A DNA stretch of 64,000 nucleotides from NCBI RefSeq assembly GCF_004004565.1, contig NZ_SACM01000004.1, forward strand, positions 186,001 to 250,000, written 5' to 3'. Shown in pieces: positions 39,320-52,808 of the stretch. Numbering within the stretch: position 1 is the stretch's first letter; the number at the start of each line of letters is the position of its first letter. The DNA is from Inhella crocodyli (lineage in GTDB: Bacteria > Pseudomonadota > Gammaproteobacteria > Burkholderiales > Burkholderiaceae_C). The translations under genes were made by a program, and so were the position numbers. Below the pieces are notes generated by a model, which was given only the letters and a program-made list of their open reading frames with translations, was not told the DNA's origin and made no database searches.

Positions 39320-42022
39320 TCAGAGCTTGGCGCGCAGCGTCAGGTAAGCCTGGCGGCCGTTGACGTAGAACGCGGTGGGCTGGTCGACGTTGTCGGCGTA
39401 GTACTTCAGCACCGGACGGTTCAGGTTCAGCAGGTCCAGCGACAGGCTCATGCTGTCGTTGATCTTGTAGCCGAATGAGGCCGAGACCGTGCCCACCGCG
39501 GCTTGGTTCTGCGCCGAGGCGCGGTCCAGGCCGTTGAAGAAGGCCGAGCGGTAGGTGTAGGCCACGCGGGCGTTCAACCAGTCGTTCTCGAAGTAGGCCG
39601 CCACGTTGTACGTGTTCTTGCTGTTGCCCACCAGCTGCTTGCCGCCCTTTTCCTCGCCGTCGGCGTAGGTGTAGTTGGCCAGCGCGCCGAAGCCACCGCC
39701 GAAGCTCTGCTGGTAGCCCAGCTCGAAGCCCTGCACCTTGCCCTTGCTGTTGACCGGCGAGGAGATGTTGTAGGTGCGGAAGGCCTTTTGCTGCTCGTTG
39801 AAGTAGCTGGCCTGGCTGACGCCGTAGCTGACGTAGTTGTTCAGGTCGATGTGGAACAGGCCGAGCGAGACCAGCGAGCGCGGGGCGAAGTAGTACTCGA
39901 AGGCGGCGTCCAGGTTCGTGGCGCGGATCGGCTTCAGGTTGGGGTTGCCGCCGTTGCCGGTGAGGTTGGTGTCGTCCAGGCTGACCGCACCGCCCAGGGC
40001 GCTGTAGTCGGGGCGGGCCAGGGTCTTGGTGATGGCGAAGCGGCCGATCACGTCCTTGGCCAGGTCCACCTTCAGGTTGACGCTGGGCAGCACGTCCTTG
40101 TGGGTGTTCTCCACGTTCTTGCGGTAGAACGAACCGAAGGCCGAGGTGGTGATGGCACCGGGCACGGCGCAGGGTGCCAGCGGGGCGCAGACCGAGCCGG
40201 CGATGGCGACGTTGGTCAGCACGTTGACCTTGGTCTCCACCAGGCGCAGGCCGGCGTTGCCGCTCCAGCCGCTGCCGGTCAGGTTGGCCATGGCGTAGGC
40301 GGCCGTGGTCTTCTCGTCCATCTCGAACTCGCCCGGGAAGTACTGGCGCTGCAGCGGGTCGCGGTTCGAGAACTTGTCGCCCCAGGCCTTCAAAACGGCC
40401 GGGTCGATCTGCCAGGGGTTCTTGATGAAGTTGCCGCCCAGGCCGCCCCCGAAGTCGCTCGGGTAGGTCTGGCCGTTCCAGGCCGGCAGGTTGGCGGCGT
40501 TGAAGGGGTCGGCCGACCACTTCGGACCTTGGGCCACGAAGCGGCTGTCGCGGCTGTGCTTGGCGCTGCGGGCGCCGAACTTGATGGAGCTGACCACGCC
40601 GCCGTCGAGCTGGTACTCGCCGTCGAGCTGGGCCCAGTCTTCCTTGTCCTTGGTGCTGGCGGGGCTGGCGCCGAAGATCCAGTCCAGGGTCGTGCCGGTG
40701 AACACGGCGGCGTTGCCGGCGCGCAGGGCCGAGTCGGGCGCGTTGCCGATGCCGTTCAGGCGGTAGCTGGCGCCGGTGTTGAGCACGTCGCCTTCGAACA
40801 CGGCTTGCGTGGGCGTGTCGCCCTTGCCGGTGCTGGAGCCGGCCTTGCCGCTGATCGTCAGGTCGCCGCTCTTCCACTCGCCTTGCAGGTTCAGGAAACC
40901 GGTTTCCGAACGGGCGTCCGGACGCAGGATCTGGTCGACGATGACGTACTGGCGCCCGGCGATGGGCGTGAAATTGGCCTGCACCAGGGTGCCGTTGCGC
41001 ACCACGTAGCCGGCGTCGGGGGCCTGGCCGGCGCCGCCGTTCAGGATGCGGCTGGTCCACACCAGGTAGTTGCGGTTGTAGTTGCTGGCTTCCATCTCCG
41101 ACTTGAAGCCGGTCAGGTCGAAGCTCAGCGCGTTGGTGGGCTTGAACTGGATGGTGATCAGGCCGCCGGTGCGCTTGCGCTCTTGCTCGAACAGGGCCGA
41201 GCCGATGGCGTTGGGGTAGGCCACGCCGGCGAGGTCGGGGTTGCTCAGGGCGATGGCGCTGCCCGGGGCGATCTTGCTGTAGCCCAGGGTTTCGATGCCG
41301 TCGCGGCGCAGGTGGCGCTCTTGCGAGAAGAACTGCGCCATCACGCCGAAGGTCTTGCTGGCGTCGCGCCAGTTCACCAGGGCGCTCAGCTGCGGGTCGG
41401 TCTTCTTGGGCAGGTCGGAGTACACCGCGCCCAGCGAGGCCTCCAGCGTCAGGGCCTTGGTGAACTCCAGCGGCTTGCGGGTGATGATGTCCACGGTGCC
41501 GGCCACGCCGCCTTCGACCAAGTCGGCCTGCGAGCTCTTGCGCACCACGACCTTGCTGACCAGTTCAGAAGGCAGCAAGGAGTAGCTGACCGAGCGGCCC
41601 ACGGTGCCGACCTGGTTCAGCACGAACCAGTCGCCGCTGCCGATCATGTGGCCGTTGATCATGGTCTGCGTCAGGCTGGGGTTGGTGCCCCGCAGGCTCA
41701 CGCGGTCGTTCTCGTCGAAGCCGCCTTCGCCGGCACCGGCCGAGCTGATGGTGACGCCCGGCACGCGCTGCAGGCTGTCGGCCACGTTCTTGTCGGGCAT
41801 CTTGCCGATGTCTTCGGCCGTGATCACTTCGACCAGGGCGTCGCTGCGCTTCTTCTGGTTGATCGACTGTTCGAGCGAGGCGCGGATGCCGGTGACGACC
41901 ACCGTTTCGAGCTTCTGCGCGTCGGCCGGCTTGGCCGGCGCTTGTTGGGCCTGGGCGCTCAGGGCCATGCCGAACAGCAGGGCACCAATGGCGCTGGAAA
42001 CGGGGGTCAGGTGGGTCTTCAT
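39320..42022 (-). CDS. TonB-dependent outer-membrane receptor, probable chitooligosaccharide/GlcNAc uptake
   Basis: The 900-residue protein has a signal peptide (ALLFGMALSAQA), a TonB-box-like ETVVVTGIRASLE, a plug (DIGKMPDKNVADSLQRVPGV, VSLRGTNPSLTQTMINGHMI) and a barrel ending AYLTLRAKL, again without the usual terminal F/W but with L. The VVVTGIR-x-SLEQSINQKK opening resembles GlcNAc/chitooligosaccharide receptors of Caulobacter and Xanthomonas. GAGGAC lies just before the ATG. GntR-type half-sites lie 93-161 bp upstream, and GH18 follows, so chitin fragments are the likely ligand (inference). An upstream in-frame extension exists but lacks a signal peptide. Confidence 0.93.
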   Translation of the reverse strand: MKTHLTPVSSAIGALLFGMALSAQAQQAPAKPADAQKLETVVVTGIRASLEQSINQKKRSDALVEVITAEDIGKMPDKNVADSLQRVPGVTISSAGAGEGGFDENDRVSLRGTNPSLTQTMINGHMIGSGDWFVLNQVGTVGRSVSYSLLPSELVSKVVVRKSSQADLVEGGVAGTVDIITRKPLEFTKALTLEASLGAVYSDLPKKTDPQLSALVNWRDASKTFGVMAQFFSQERHLRRDGIETLGYSKIAPGSAIALSNPDLAGVAYPNAIGSALFEQERKRTGGLITIQFKPTNALSFDLTGFKSEMEASNYNRNYLVWTSRILNGGAGQAPDAGYVVRNGTLVQANFTPIAGRQYVIVDQILRPDARSETGFLNLQGEWKSGDLTISGKAGSSTGKGDTPTQAVFEGDVLNTGASYRLNGIGNAPDSALRAGNAAVFTGTTLDWIFGASPASTKDKEDWAQLDGEYQLDGGVVSSIKFGARSAKHSRDSRFVAQGPKWSADPFNAANLPAWNGQTYPSDFGGGLGGNFIKNPWQIDPAVLKAWGDKFSNRDPLQRQYFPGEFEMDEKTTAAYAMANLTGSGWSGNAGLRLVETKVNVLTNVAIAGSVCAPLAPCAVPGAITTSAFGSFYRKNVENTHKDVLPSVNLKVDLAKDVIGRFAITKTLARPDYSALGGAVSLDDTNLTGNGGNPNLKPIRATNLDAAFEYYFAPRSLVSLGLFHIDLNNYVSYGVSQASYFNEQQKAFRTYNISSPVNSKGKVQGFELGYQQSFGGGFGALANYTYADGEEKGGKQLVGNSKNTYNVAAYFENDWLNARVAYTYRSAFFNGLDRASAQNQAAVGTVSASFGYKINDSMSLSLDLLNLNRPVLKYYADNVDQPTAFYVNGRQAYLTLRAKL

Positions 42023-42114
42023 GGAGCGTCCTCGGTGGGCAAGGCGGGGGTCGGCAGAGAACCGGTTGCATGGACGCGGCCATGCACCGTCGGGAGGTCG
42101 GAGGCGCTGGCACC

Positions 42115-42301
42115 AAGTGGTATCAATACCCCAACCAATGAGAGGCCACTGTAGCCGTGTCGCGGCCCACTTGCATACCACTTGAAACATGGTGTTTTCC
42201 CTTGGCTTGCACCATCTCTCCCTATGAAAGCCCACCGATCTAGGGGTTTGCCTGTGAACACCACGCCACATCCTCTGTCATTTGGTATTGCATTGGTATT
42301 G
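42115..42301. promoter_or_regulatory. GntR-type operator cluster between TonB receptor 2 and the divergent unknown gene
   Basis: This 368-bp divergent gap (42023-42390) holds AAGTGGTAT (42115-42123) and its inverse ATACCACTT (42175-42183). It also has the palindrome GGTAT-CA-ATACC (42119-42130) and two direct TTGGTATTG copies at 42282-42290 and 42293-42301, 11 bp apart (one helical turn). All share the GGTATT core of the nagK operator. On the minus strand TACAGT (42148-42153) is a possible -10 for the receptor. No gene lies in the gap. Confidence 0.72.
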
Positions 42302-42390
42302 TCGTATCGGGGCTTGCCCGGGGAGGGCCCCGGCGCGGGAGGCCGGGGTCTATGCTGCCCGCCGCCTTCACGTCCCCAGGAGCTTTGCCC

Positions 42391-43713
42391 ATGATCCGAT
42401 ACCGCCTGCCCGGCAGCCCGGAAACCCAAGCGGCCCTGTACCCCGACCCCGCCCGTTTGGACCCCGCCACGCGCGAGCAAGCCGGCTTGCACACGACGGA
42501 GGCGGTGATCGCGCACTTCACCGCCAGCTCGCTGCGCCAAGACGGCATCGGCATCGTGGCCGGCTCGCTGCACGTCGAGCGCGACGCCCAGGGCTACACG
42601 GTGAGCTTTTCGCCGCTGGAGGACTCGCGCGAGGCCGGCGCGCAGTTCGCCCAGATGCACGTGGCCCTGCTCGACGAGCAGCACGGCGCCTTGGCCCTGC
42701 GCGGCTGCGCCGCCGCGCAAAAGACCCCCGCCTGGAACCCCATGGCCGGCTACCCGGTGAACCGCTCGGACGGCCCCTCGGAATGGCTGCCCTGCCTGCC
42801 GCTGGGCATGCCCATCGTGAACCACGCGGCCGTGACGCTGCTGCACTACCCGCCCATCGTGGCCTACCGCCACTGCGACTACCTGAACAACGCCACGCTG
42901 CGGCGGTGGGCGCAGTTGCTGACCTGCGCCGGCGTGCCCCAGCCCGAGCGCTACCACGCCATCGTGGACGTGAACCCCATCGCCGCCCCGGGCTCGGGCG
43001 AGAGCGAGTACCCGAACGACTTCTTCCCCATCAACCTGACCTCGCTGTTCTTCGACAACGAGGCCGAGGGCCTGAACTACCTGCGCAACGTGCTGGCGCT
43101 GATGCTGGACCCGCCGGCCAACGCCGCCAACCCCTACACGCTGCCGCTGCTGGTGGGCGGCTCGCCGCTGTACGACCCGCAAGCCCCGGGCTGGTTCCGC
43201 ACGCGCTTCAAGGACCAGCTGCCGCGCGACAAGAACGGCTCGCCGCGGGCCGACGTCTTGCAGTCGGGCTTGGTGCGCCTGCACCCCGACAGCCCCAAGA
43301 TGACGCCCTACTTGGTCGTGAACCACATGATCGCGGCGGGCGTCACCGGCAAGTGCGGCGGCGACCCGCGGTTCATCCCCAACATCAGCAAGTACGAAGC
43401 CCAAGACCTGGTAGCCGCCACCTTCTTGGCGCTGATGGACGCGGCCCGCCAGAAGGGCCAGCACCTGGACCCCCAAGAGGCGACCCGCCAGGCTTGCCAG
43501 CGCTGGTTCGGGGCCGACGATGGCAGCGGCGCCCCGGTGCCGCCCGCCGCCGACGACCGGCTGACCCTGTGCGCGCTGGCGCAGATGGACATCTGCTTCG
43601 ACCCGAAGGTGGTGGGGCCGAAGTGGACGTTTGCGCAGGCGCAGGAGCGGTGTCGGAAGGCCGGAGGGACGGACTTGTCGCCTTGCTTTGGGTGTGATGA
43701 GTTGAAGGCTTGA
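42391..43713 (+). CDS. Protein of unknown function, probable member of the GlcNAc regulon
   Basis: I do not recognise this 440-residue protein. It has no signal peptide or membrane segment. Seen: a mixed N-terminal third (IAHFTASSLRQDGIGIVAGSLHVERD), a conserved-looking centre (PNDFFPINLTSLFFDNEAEGLNYLRNVLALML) and LVVNHMIAAGVTGKCGG. Eight or so cysteines include a C-terminal CRKAGGTDLSPCFGCDEL cluster that could bind metal or form disulphides. The ATG at 42391 has AGGAG 8 bp upstream and is preferred over the ATG at 42352. Its promoter region carries two TTGGTATTG sites like the nagK operator, so it may be co-regulated with amino-sugar genes. A repeat element begins 7 bp after its stop. Confidence 0.75.
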   Translation: MIRYRLPGSPETQAALYPDPARLDPATREQAGLHTTEAVIAHFTASSLRQDGIGIVAGSLHVERDAQGYTVSFSPLEDSREAGAQFAQMHVALLDEQHGALALRGCAAAQKTPAWNPMAGYPVNRSDGPSEWLPCLPLGMPIVNHAAVTLLHYPPIVAYRHCDYLNNATLRRWAQLLTCAGVPQPERYHAIVDVNPIAAPGSGESEYPNDFFPINLTSLFFDNEAEGLNYLRNVLALMLDPPANAANPYTLPLLVGGSPLYDPQAPGWFRTRFKDQLPRDKNGSPRADVLQSGLVRLHPDSPKMTPYLVVNHMIAAGVTGKCGGDPRFIPNISKYEAQDLVAATFLALMDAARQKGQHLDPQEATRQACQRWFGADDGSGAPVPPAADDRLTLCALAQMDICFDPKVVGPKWTFAQAQERCRKAGGTDLSPCFGCDELKA

Positions 43714-43720
43714 GCGCTTG

Positions 43721-44197
43721 GTGAGAGCCCGCAGGGGCTTCACCCCTGCACCCGACCCCATTTGGTCTTGGCCAAATGGGGGAAAGCCGCCTGCCCCGGC
43801 TCCAGCGCCCCAGCCTGCGGCTGGGGTTCCCTGCGCTGCTCAGGCCGCCAGGCCCGAACGGGGCAACAGCCAAGCAGCCAACAGCCGAATGCCGAACAGC
43901 CCGGACTTCAACCCTCTGCGCCGTTTCCCGGCTGTTGCCCCGTTCGGAAGCGCCGAGCAGCGCAGTAAAGGGGGGCGCGCGCGTCAGCGCGCTTCAAGCA
44001 CTGACCCGGGATTGCTGTTTGACCGGAGCGAACGCAGTGAGCGCAGGGAGTTCAATCCCGCGGCCCCCCGGAACGAGCAGCACAGGGTACCCCTGGCGCA
44101 GCCAGGGGCGCTGGAGCCGGGGCAGGCGCTTTTGGTTCCTTTTGGCAAGACAAAAGGAACCCGGGGTGCAGGGGCGGAGCGCCCTGCGGGCTCTCAC
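43721..44197. repeat. 477-bp nested-palindrome repeat element (MITE/foldback-like)
   Basis: The ends are about 37-bp inverted repeats (GTGAGAGCCCGCAGGG at 43721 and its inverse ending at 44197; one gap, two mismatches in the first 34 bases). Inside are further matched pairs. A 24-bp perfect pair lies at 43788-43811 / 44105-44128, a 17-bp perfect pair at 43855-43871 / 43930-43946 and an 11-bp pair at 43831-43841 / 43955-43965. Local hairpins are CCCATTTGG/CCAAATGGG (43757-43780), CGGGATTG/CAATCCCG (44007-44060) and GGTTCCTTTTG/CAAAAGGAACC (44134-44161). No transposase is inside; open frames in it are low-complexity artefacts. Similar sequences are dispersed in Burkholderiales genomes as I recall them. 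Confidence 0.85.
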
Positions 44198-44207
44198 GCC
44201 CAAAGGC

Positions 44208-44906
44208 TCACCGCTTCTTGGCAACGCCCTTGGAAGCAACTGGCGCTGGCGCGGGAACCTTCCCCGCCTTCCGCGCCATCTCCACCTTCTGCGCCGCCAA
44301 ATGCTCGGCAATCAACTGCGCCTGGAAGCGGTGGATCGTGTCCGGGTCGGTGAACACCGACTGCGTGTTGTTCTGCGCCTTGTAGCCCGCGCCGCCGGCC
44401 TGGCCCTTGACCACGAAGGTGCCTTCGCCCGAGGCCGACCAGTTGGTGGAGCCTTCGGCGCCCACCAGCCCGTCGGCCACGAAACCCTTGGTGTGGCTGA
44501 TCTGGTGCGTGGCCGAGGAGCCGATGACGAAGTGGGTGTTGAAGTCTTCCAGGCTCTTGGCGCGGTCGACGTCGAGCAAGGCCTTCTCGTGCTTGCCGCC
44601 GGCCTGGCTCTTGTCCAGCGTGATGAGCACCGTGATGTGCGGGTCCATGACCTTCTCCATCACGATGTCGTTCAACTCGTCGTCGTCGTAGCCGAACATG
44701 TTCAGGTACAGCGACACCGACACCCGCGACAGGATGTGCTTGAGGATGTCGTGCACGTCGTCCCGCCCCACGTAGAAGAGGTGGAAGTCCTTGCTCGCGT
44801 TCTTGCTGTAGCTGCCCTCGCGGGTGTAGACCTGCAGGTCCAGCAGGTCGAAGGTTTGCAGGGTGGGGGCGCGGGGTTGCGAGGCGCTGCGGGGCGTGGG
44901 GGCCAT
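44208..44906 (-). CDS. Phospholipase-D-like protein with one HKD motif
   Basis: The 232-residue protein contains one HxK(x)4D motif: H138, K140 and D145 in SHTKGFVAD, followed by GAEGSTNWS. The N-terminal half (DLQVYTREGSYSKNASKDFHLFYVGRDDV) leads into a DILKHILSRVSVSLYLNMFGYDDDELND helix/strand typical of PLD-type folds. Proteins with a single HKD motif (for example the nuclease Nuc) dimerise to form the active site and hydrolyse phosphodiesters. There is no signal peptide; the C-terminus is basic and Ala/Pro/Lys-rich (VASKGVAKKR), which could bind nucleic acid. It lies 31 bp after the giant cyclase gene on the same strand, so it is probably its operon partner. Confidence 0.83.
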   Translation of the reverse strand: MAPTPRSASQPRAPTLQTFDLLDLQVYTREGSYSKNASKDFHLFYVGRDDVHDILKHILSRVSVSLYLNMFGYDDDELNDIVMEKVMDPHITVLITLDKSQAGGKHEKALLDVDRAKSLEDFNTHFVIGSSATHQISHTKGFVADGLVGAEGSTNWSASGEGTFVVKGQAGGAGYKAQNNTQSVFTDPDTIHRFQAQLIAEHLAAQKVEMARKAGKVPAPAPVASKGVAKKR

Positions 44907-44937
44907 GGTCGGTCGACTCCGGTTGAAGGGACGGGGT

Positions 44938-50367
<5,430 letters not shown>

Positions 50368-50389
50368 GGCGGACTCTGGCGGGGCCTGC

Positions 50390-51103
50390 TCAGGCGAACA
50401 CGCGCTGGAACCGCTCGCTGAAATCGCGGTGCGCCGTGTCGCGCAAGGGCGACCCGTGCCCGCACAGCGCATGCTGGAAGCCCAAGCCCTGCAGGCGCTG
50501 GAAATCGGCGGCCTTGGGCTCGTTCACCTGGTGCCACACGGGGCCGATGTTGGCCGGCTGGAAGAAGCCCATGCCGGTCATGCGCTCGCGCGAGGCCTCG
50601 TCGAAGAAGCGGTCGGGCGCCACCCAGTGCTGCAGCGCGTCGCAGGCGACGACGATGCCACCCTCGCGGTCGAGGTGCAGGATGCCTTCGGGCAGCTTGG
50701 TGTGCTCGAAGGCGAACAGGGTGGCCCCGGCCACCGGCATCGGGCCACCGGGCACCAGCTCGCGGTCGGCCACCAGGCCATGCTCGTGCTGCATGCCGGG
50801 CAGGGCCCAGAAGGTGGCGCCGTAGCGCTGCTTGTAGAAGGCGTCGTCCCGGCCGTGCAAGGAGCCGATCTTGACCACGTGCTTGACCGTGCCCAAGGCC
50901 TCGAGCTGGGCCAGGCCCTCGTCGCTGAGGCGGATGGCGTTGATGAGCGTGAGTTCGCCGCCCTCGCGCACGACCGTCATGTTCCGGCTGAAGTGCCAGT
51001 GCGCGCCCATCAGCTGGGTGAGCATGGTGCCGGTGACGAAGAAGACGTCGGGAAAAACCTCTTCGAGGTCGCCGTGCGGCAGGGCTTCAGGGAGGGCGCT
51101 CAT
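50390..51103 (-). CDS. MBL-fold-like protein (DUF4336-type), function unknown
   Basis: The 237-residue protein has the general strand order of metallo-beta-lactamase-fold proteins (VFFVTG..., NMTVVREGGELTLINAIRLS, VKHVVKIGSLHGRDDAFY, GGIVVACDALQHW). It lacks the canonical HxHxDH box; instead an HGRDDAFY segment is present, as in DUF4336-type relatives. No signal peptide. The cyclase gene begins 22 bp downstream on the same strand, so the two are likely co-transcribed. The activity cannot be predicted. Confidence 0.7.
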   Translation of the reverse strand: MSALPEALPHGDLEEVFPDVFFVTGTMLTQLMGAHWHFSRNMTVVREGGELTLINAIRLSDEGLAQLEALGTVKHVVKIGSLHGRDDAFYKQRYGATFWALPGMQHEHGLVADRELVPGGPMPVAGATLFAFEHTKLPEGILHLDREGGIVVACDALQHWVAPDRFFDEASRERMTGMGFFQPANIGPVWHQVNEPKAADFQRLQGLGFQHALCGHGSPLRDTAHRDFSERFQRVFA

Positions 51104-51193
51104 GGTGTTGTTGGTGACTTCGGAAAGGCGCGCAGCGTACTGCGCCGGCCGGGGCGCGGCAATGCGATCAAACGCCTAGCCGCGCCCTCGGGC

Positions 51194-52165
51194 TCAGCCC
51201 GGAACGATCACCGCCACCGGCTCCGGCGCCCACAGGGTGCCGGCGCGGGCGGCCCGCACCGTGGCCAGCACCAGGCCAAACACCACAACCGAGGCCAAGG
51301 CCAGCAGGGCCACCGCCCCCGTGCCGGGCTGCAGGCGCAAGCTCAGCGCCGCGAAGGCCGCCAAAGGAAAGGACATCGCCCAAAACGGCAAGGCGAAGCC
51401 CGTGCGCTTCAAGCGCGGCAGCAGGGTCAGGGCCAGCAACAGGAAGCCCAGCGCCACGCCCCAGGCCATCCAGGCCAGCAGGGGCGGTGCCCCGAACTGC
51501 AGCGCCCCCAAGCCCACCACGGCAGGCGGGGCGACGGTGACGAAGCCGGTGGCCAGCAGGCGCTCGGGCCACAGGCCGTGGTTCACCAAGCGCTGAAACA
51601 GCAGGGCCAGCACCATCGGCCACAGGAACAGGCCCAGGCCGAACTGCGCGGCCGACCAGGCCTCAAAGCCCAGGCCCACGCCCGCCAGGGGCGCCAGCAC
51701 GTTGCCCACCACCGGGAGGATCAGCACGGGCGTCAGGCCCGCGTGGCCCACGGCCGGGCCCCGCCACCAGCGGGACAGCACCCACAGGGTGACCGCGGCC
51801 TGCGCCGCGCAGCCCAGGCCCCAGGCCGCCGCCACCCAGGGGCTGGCGCCCCACAGGCCGAAGGCCAGGGTGGCCAGCAGGATGAGCGAGATGGGGAGGG
51901 CGGCCACAAAGGCGTGGCGCACCGGGTGCTTCAGGTCCTCGGCCCAGGCGTCCGGGTGGCGCAGGGCCCGCAGCAGGCTGGCCCCCCCCAGCGCCAGGAA
52001 CAGCAGCGCGGCCAGCGCCGCCAAGGCGGTGCTCACGCTGGCGGCCACCGGCCCCATCAGGAGCTCGGCCCGGTGCCAGGCCAGGGCCAGGCCGGCCAAG
52101 CCCATCACCATGGCGAAGTGGCCGGGGCCGAGATGGCGCAGGGACTGCCCGGTGGCGCCGCTCAT
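51194..52165 (-). CDS. SLAC1/TehA (TDT) family anion channel or exporter
   Basis: The 323-residue integral membrane protein has about ten hydrophobic helices, opening with HLGPGHFAMVMGLAGLALAW and including WPMVLALLFQRLVNHGLWPERLLATGFVTVAPPAVV, the pattern of the tellurite-resistance/dicarboxylate/SLAC1 family. Members conduct anions such as nitrate, chloride or sulphite or confer tellurite resistance. Its start overlaps the thioredoxin stop (ATGA), so it is the last gene of the RND operon. Sulphite or another sulphur anion is an attractive but unproven substrate because of the thioredoxin and DUF2892 neighbours. Confidence 0.85.
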   Translation of the reverse strand: MSGATGQSLRHLGPGHFAMVMGLAGLALAWHRAELLMGPVAASVSTALAALAALLFLALGGASLLRALRHPDAWAEDLKHPVRHAFVAALPISLILLATLAFGLWGASPWVAAAWGLGCAAQAAVTLWVLSRWWRGPAVGHAGLTPVLILPVVGNVLAPLAGVGLGFEAWSAAQFGLGLFLWPMVLALLFQRLVNHGLWPERLLATGFVTVAPPAVVGLGALQFGAPPLLAWMAWGVALGFLLLALTLLPRLKRTGFALPFWAMSFPLAAFAALSLRLQPGTGAVALLALASVVVFGLVLATVRAARAGTLWAPEPVAVIVPG

Positions 52166-52596
52166 GCCGCCCTCCCGGCCAGCGAGGCCTGCAGCCAGCG
52201 CAGCAACTCGGCCTCGGGCAGGGCGCCGCTGCGGCGGGCGATCTCTTCACCGCGGTGGAACAGCACCACGGTGGGGATGGAGCGGATGCGGCTGCCCACC
52301 GAGGCCTTGGGGTTGGCATCGGTTTCGACCTTGGCAAAGCGCACGCCCGGCGCGCGCGCGGCCGCGGCCTTGAAGTGCGGGGCCATGGCCTGGCAAGGGC
52401 CGCACCATTCGGCCCAGAAGTCCACCAGCACCGGGGCGTCGCTCTTGGCGATGTAGTCGGCAAACACCGCGTCGCTCAGGTCGACCGGGTGCGGCGGGGC
52501 AAGTTCGGTTTGGCAGCGCCCGCACACGGGTGCGTCGCCCAGGCGCTCGTCGGGCACGCGGTTGGTGGCGCCGCATTTCGGGCAGACGAGGTGCAT
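52162..52596 (-). CDS. trxC: Thioredoxin 2 (zinc-ribbon thioredoxin)
   Basis: The 144-residue protein joins an N-terminal zinc ribbon (CPKCGATN and CGRCQTE) to a thioredoxin fold with the active site WAEWCGPCQAM and cis-proline in SIPTVVLF. This is the TrxC/thioredoxin-2 arrangement, whose zinc centre makes it responsive to oxidative or thiol stress. It overlaps DUF2892 upstream and the SLAC1-type gene downstream. Its presence in an efflux operon is unusual and suggests a thiol-stress theme. Confidence 0.93.
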   Translation of the reverse strand: MHLVCPKCGATNRVPDERLGDAPVCGRCQTELAPPHPVDLSDAVFADYIAKSDAPVLVDFWAEWCGPCQAMAPHFKAAAARAPGVRFAKVETDANPKASVGSRIRSIPTVVLFHRGEEIARRSGALPEAELLRWLQASLAGRAA

Positions 52597-52805
52597 CAGC
52601 ACCCTCCCTTCACGCCGAAGCGGCGCAGGATCGACTCCATCAGGCACCACTTCGTCAGGCCGCTTTGCAGCAGGTTGGCGCCCACGAAGGCGGTGAAGGC
52701 GAGAAACCAAGGGCTGACGAACACCGGGCTGCCGGGGATGCCCAAGGCCAGGGACAGCAGGATGAAGGTGCCGGCGACGACGCGGACGATTTGCCAAGAG
52801 CTCAT
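52596..52805 (-). CDS. Small DUF2892 inner-membrane protein
   Basis: The 69-residue protein has two hydrophobic hairpin helices (IVRVVAGTFILLSLALGI and WFLAFTAFVGANLLQSGLTKWC) and ends in CLMESILRRFGVK, the pattern of DUF2892 proteins and of the membrane part of YgaP rhodaneses. Such proteins are frequently encoded with sulphide/persulphide-handling enzymes. It lies 3 bp after the RND gene and overlaps trxC. Confidence 0.88.
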   Translation of the reverse strand: MSSWQIVRVVAGTFILLSLALGIPGSPVFVSPWFLAFTAFVGANLLQSGLTKWCLMESILRRFGVKGGC

Positions 52806-52808
52806 GGG

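Noticed and set aside
42182-42394. Small plus-strand frame in the divergent regulatory gap
   Set aside because: No ribosome binding site or family resemblance; it overlaps the GGTATT operator cluster, which better explains the region.
43718-44353. Open frames inside the palindromic repeat (arginine/serine-rich peptides)
   Set aside because: They lie wholly in hairpin DNA, have low-complexity composition and lack start signals; the palindrome explains the sequence.
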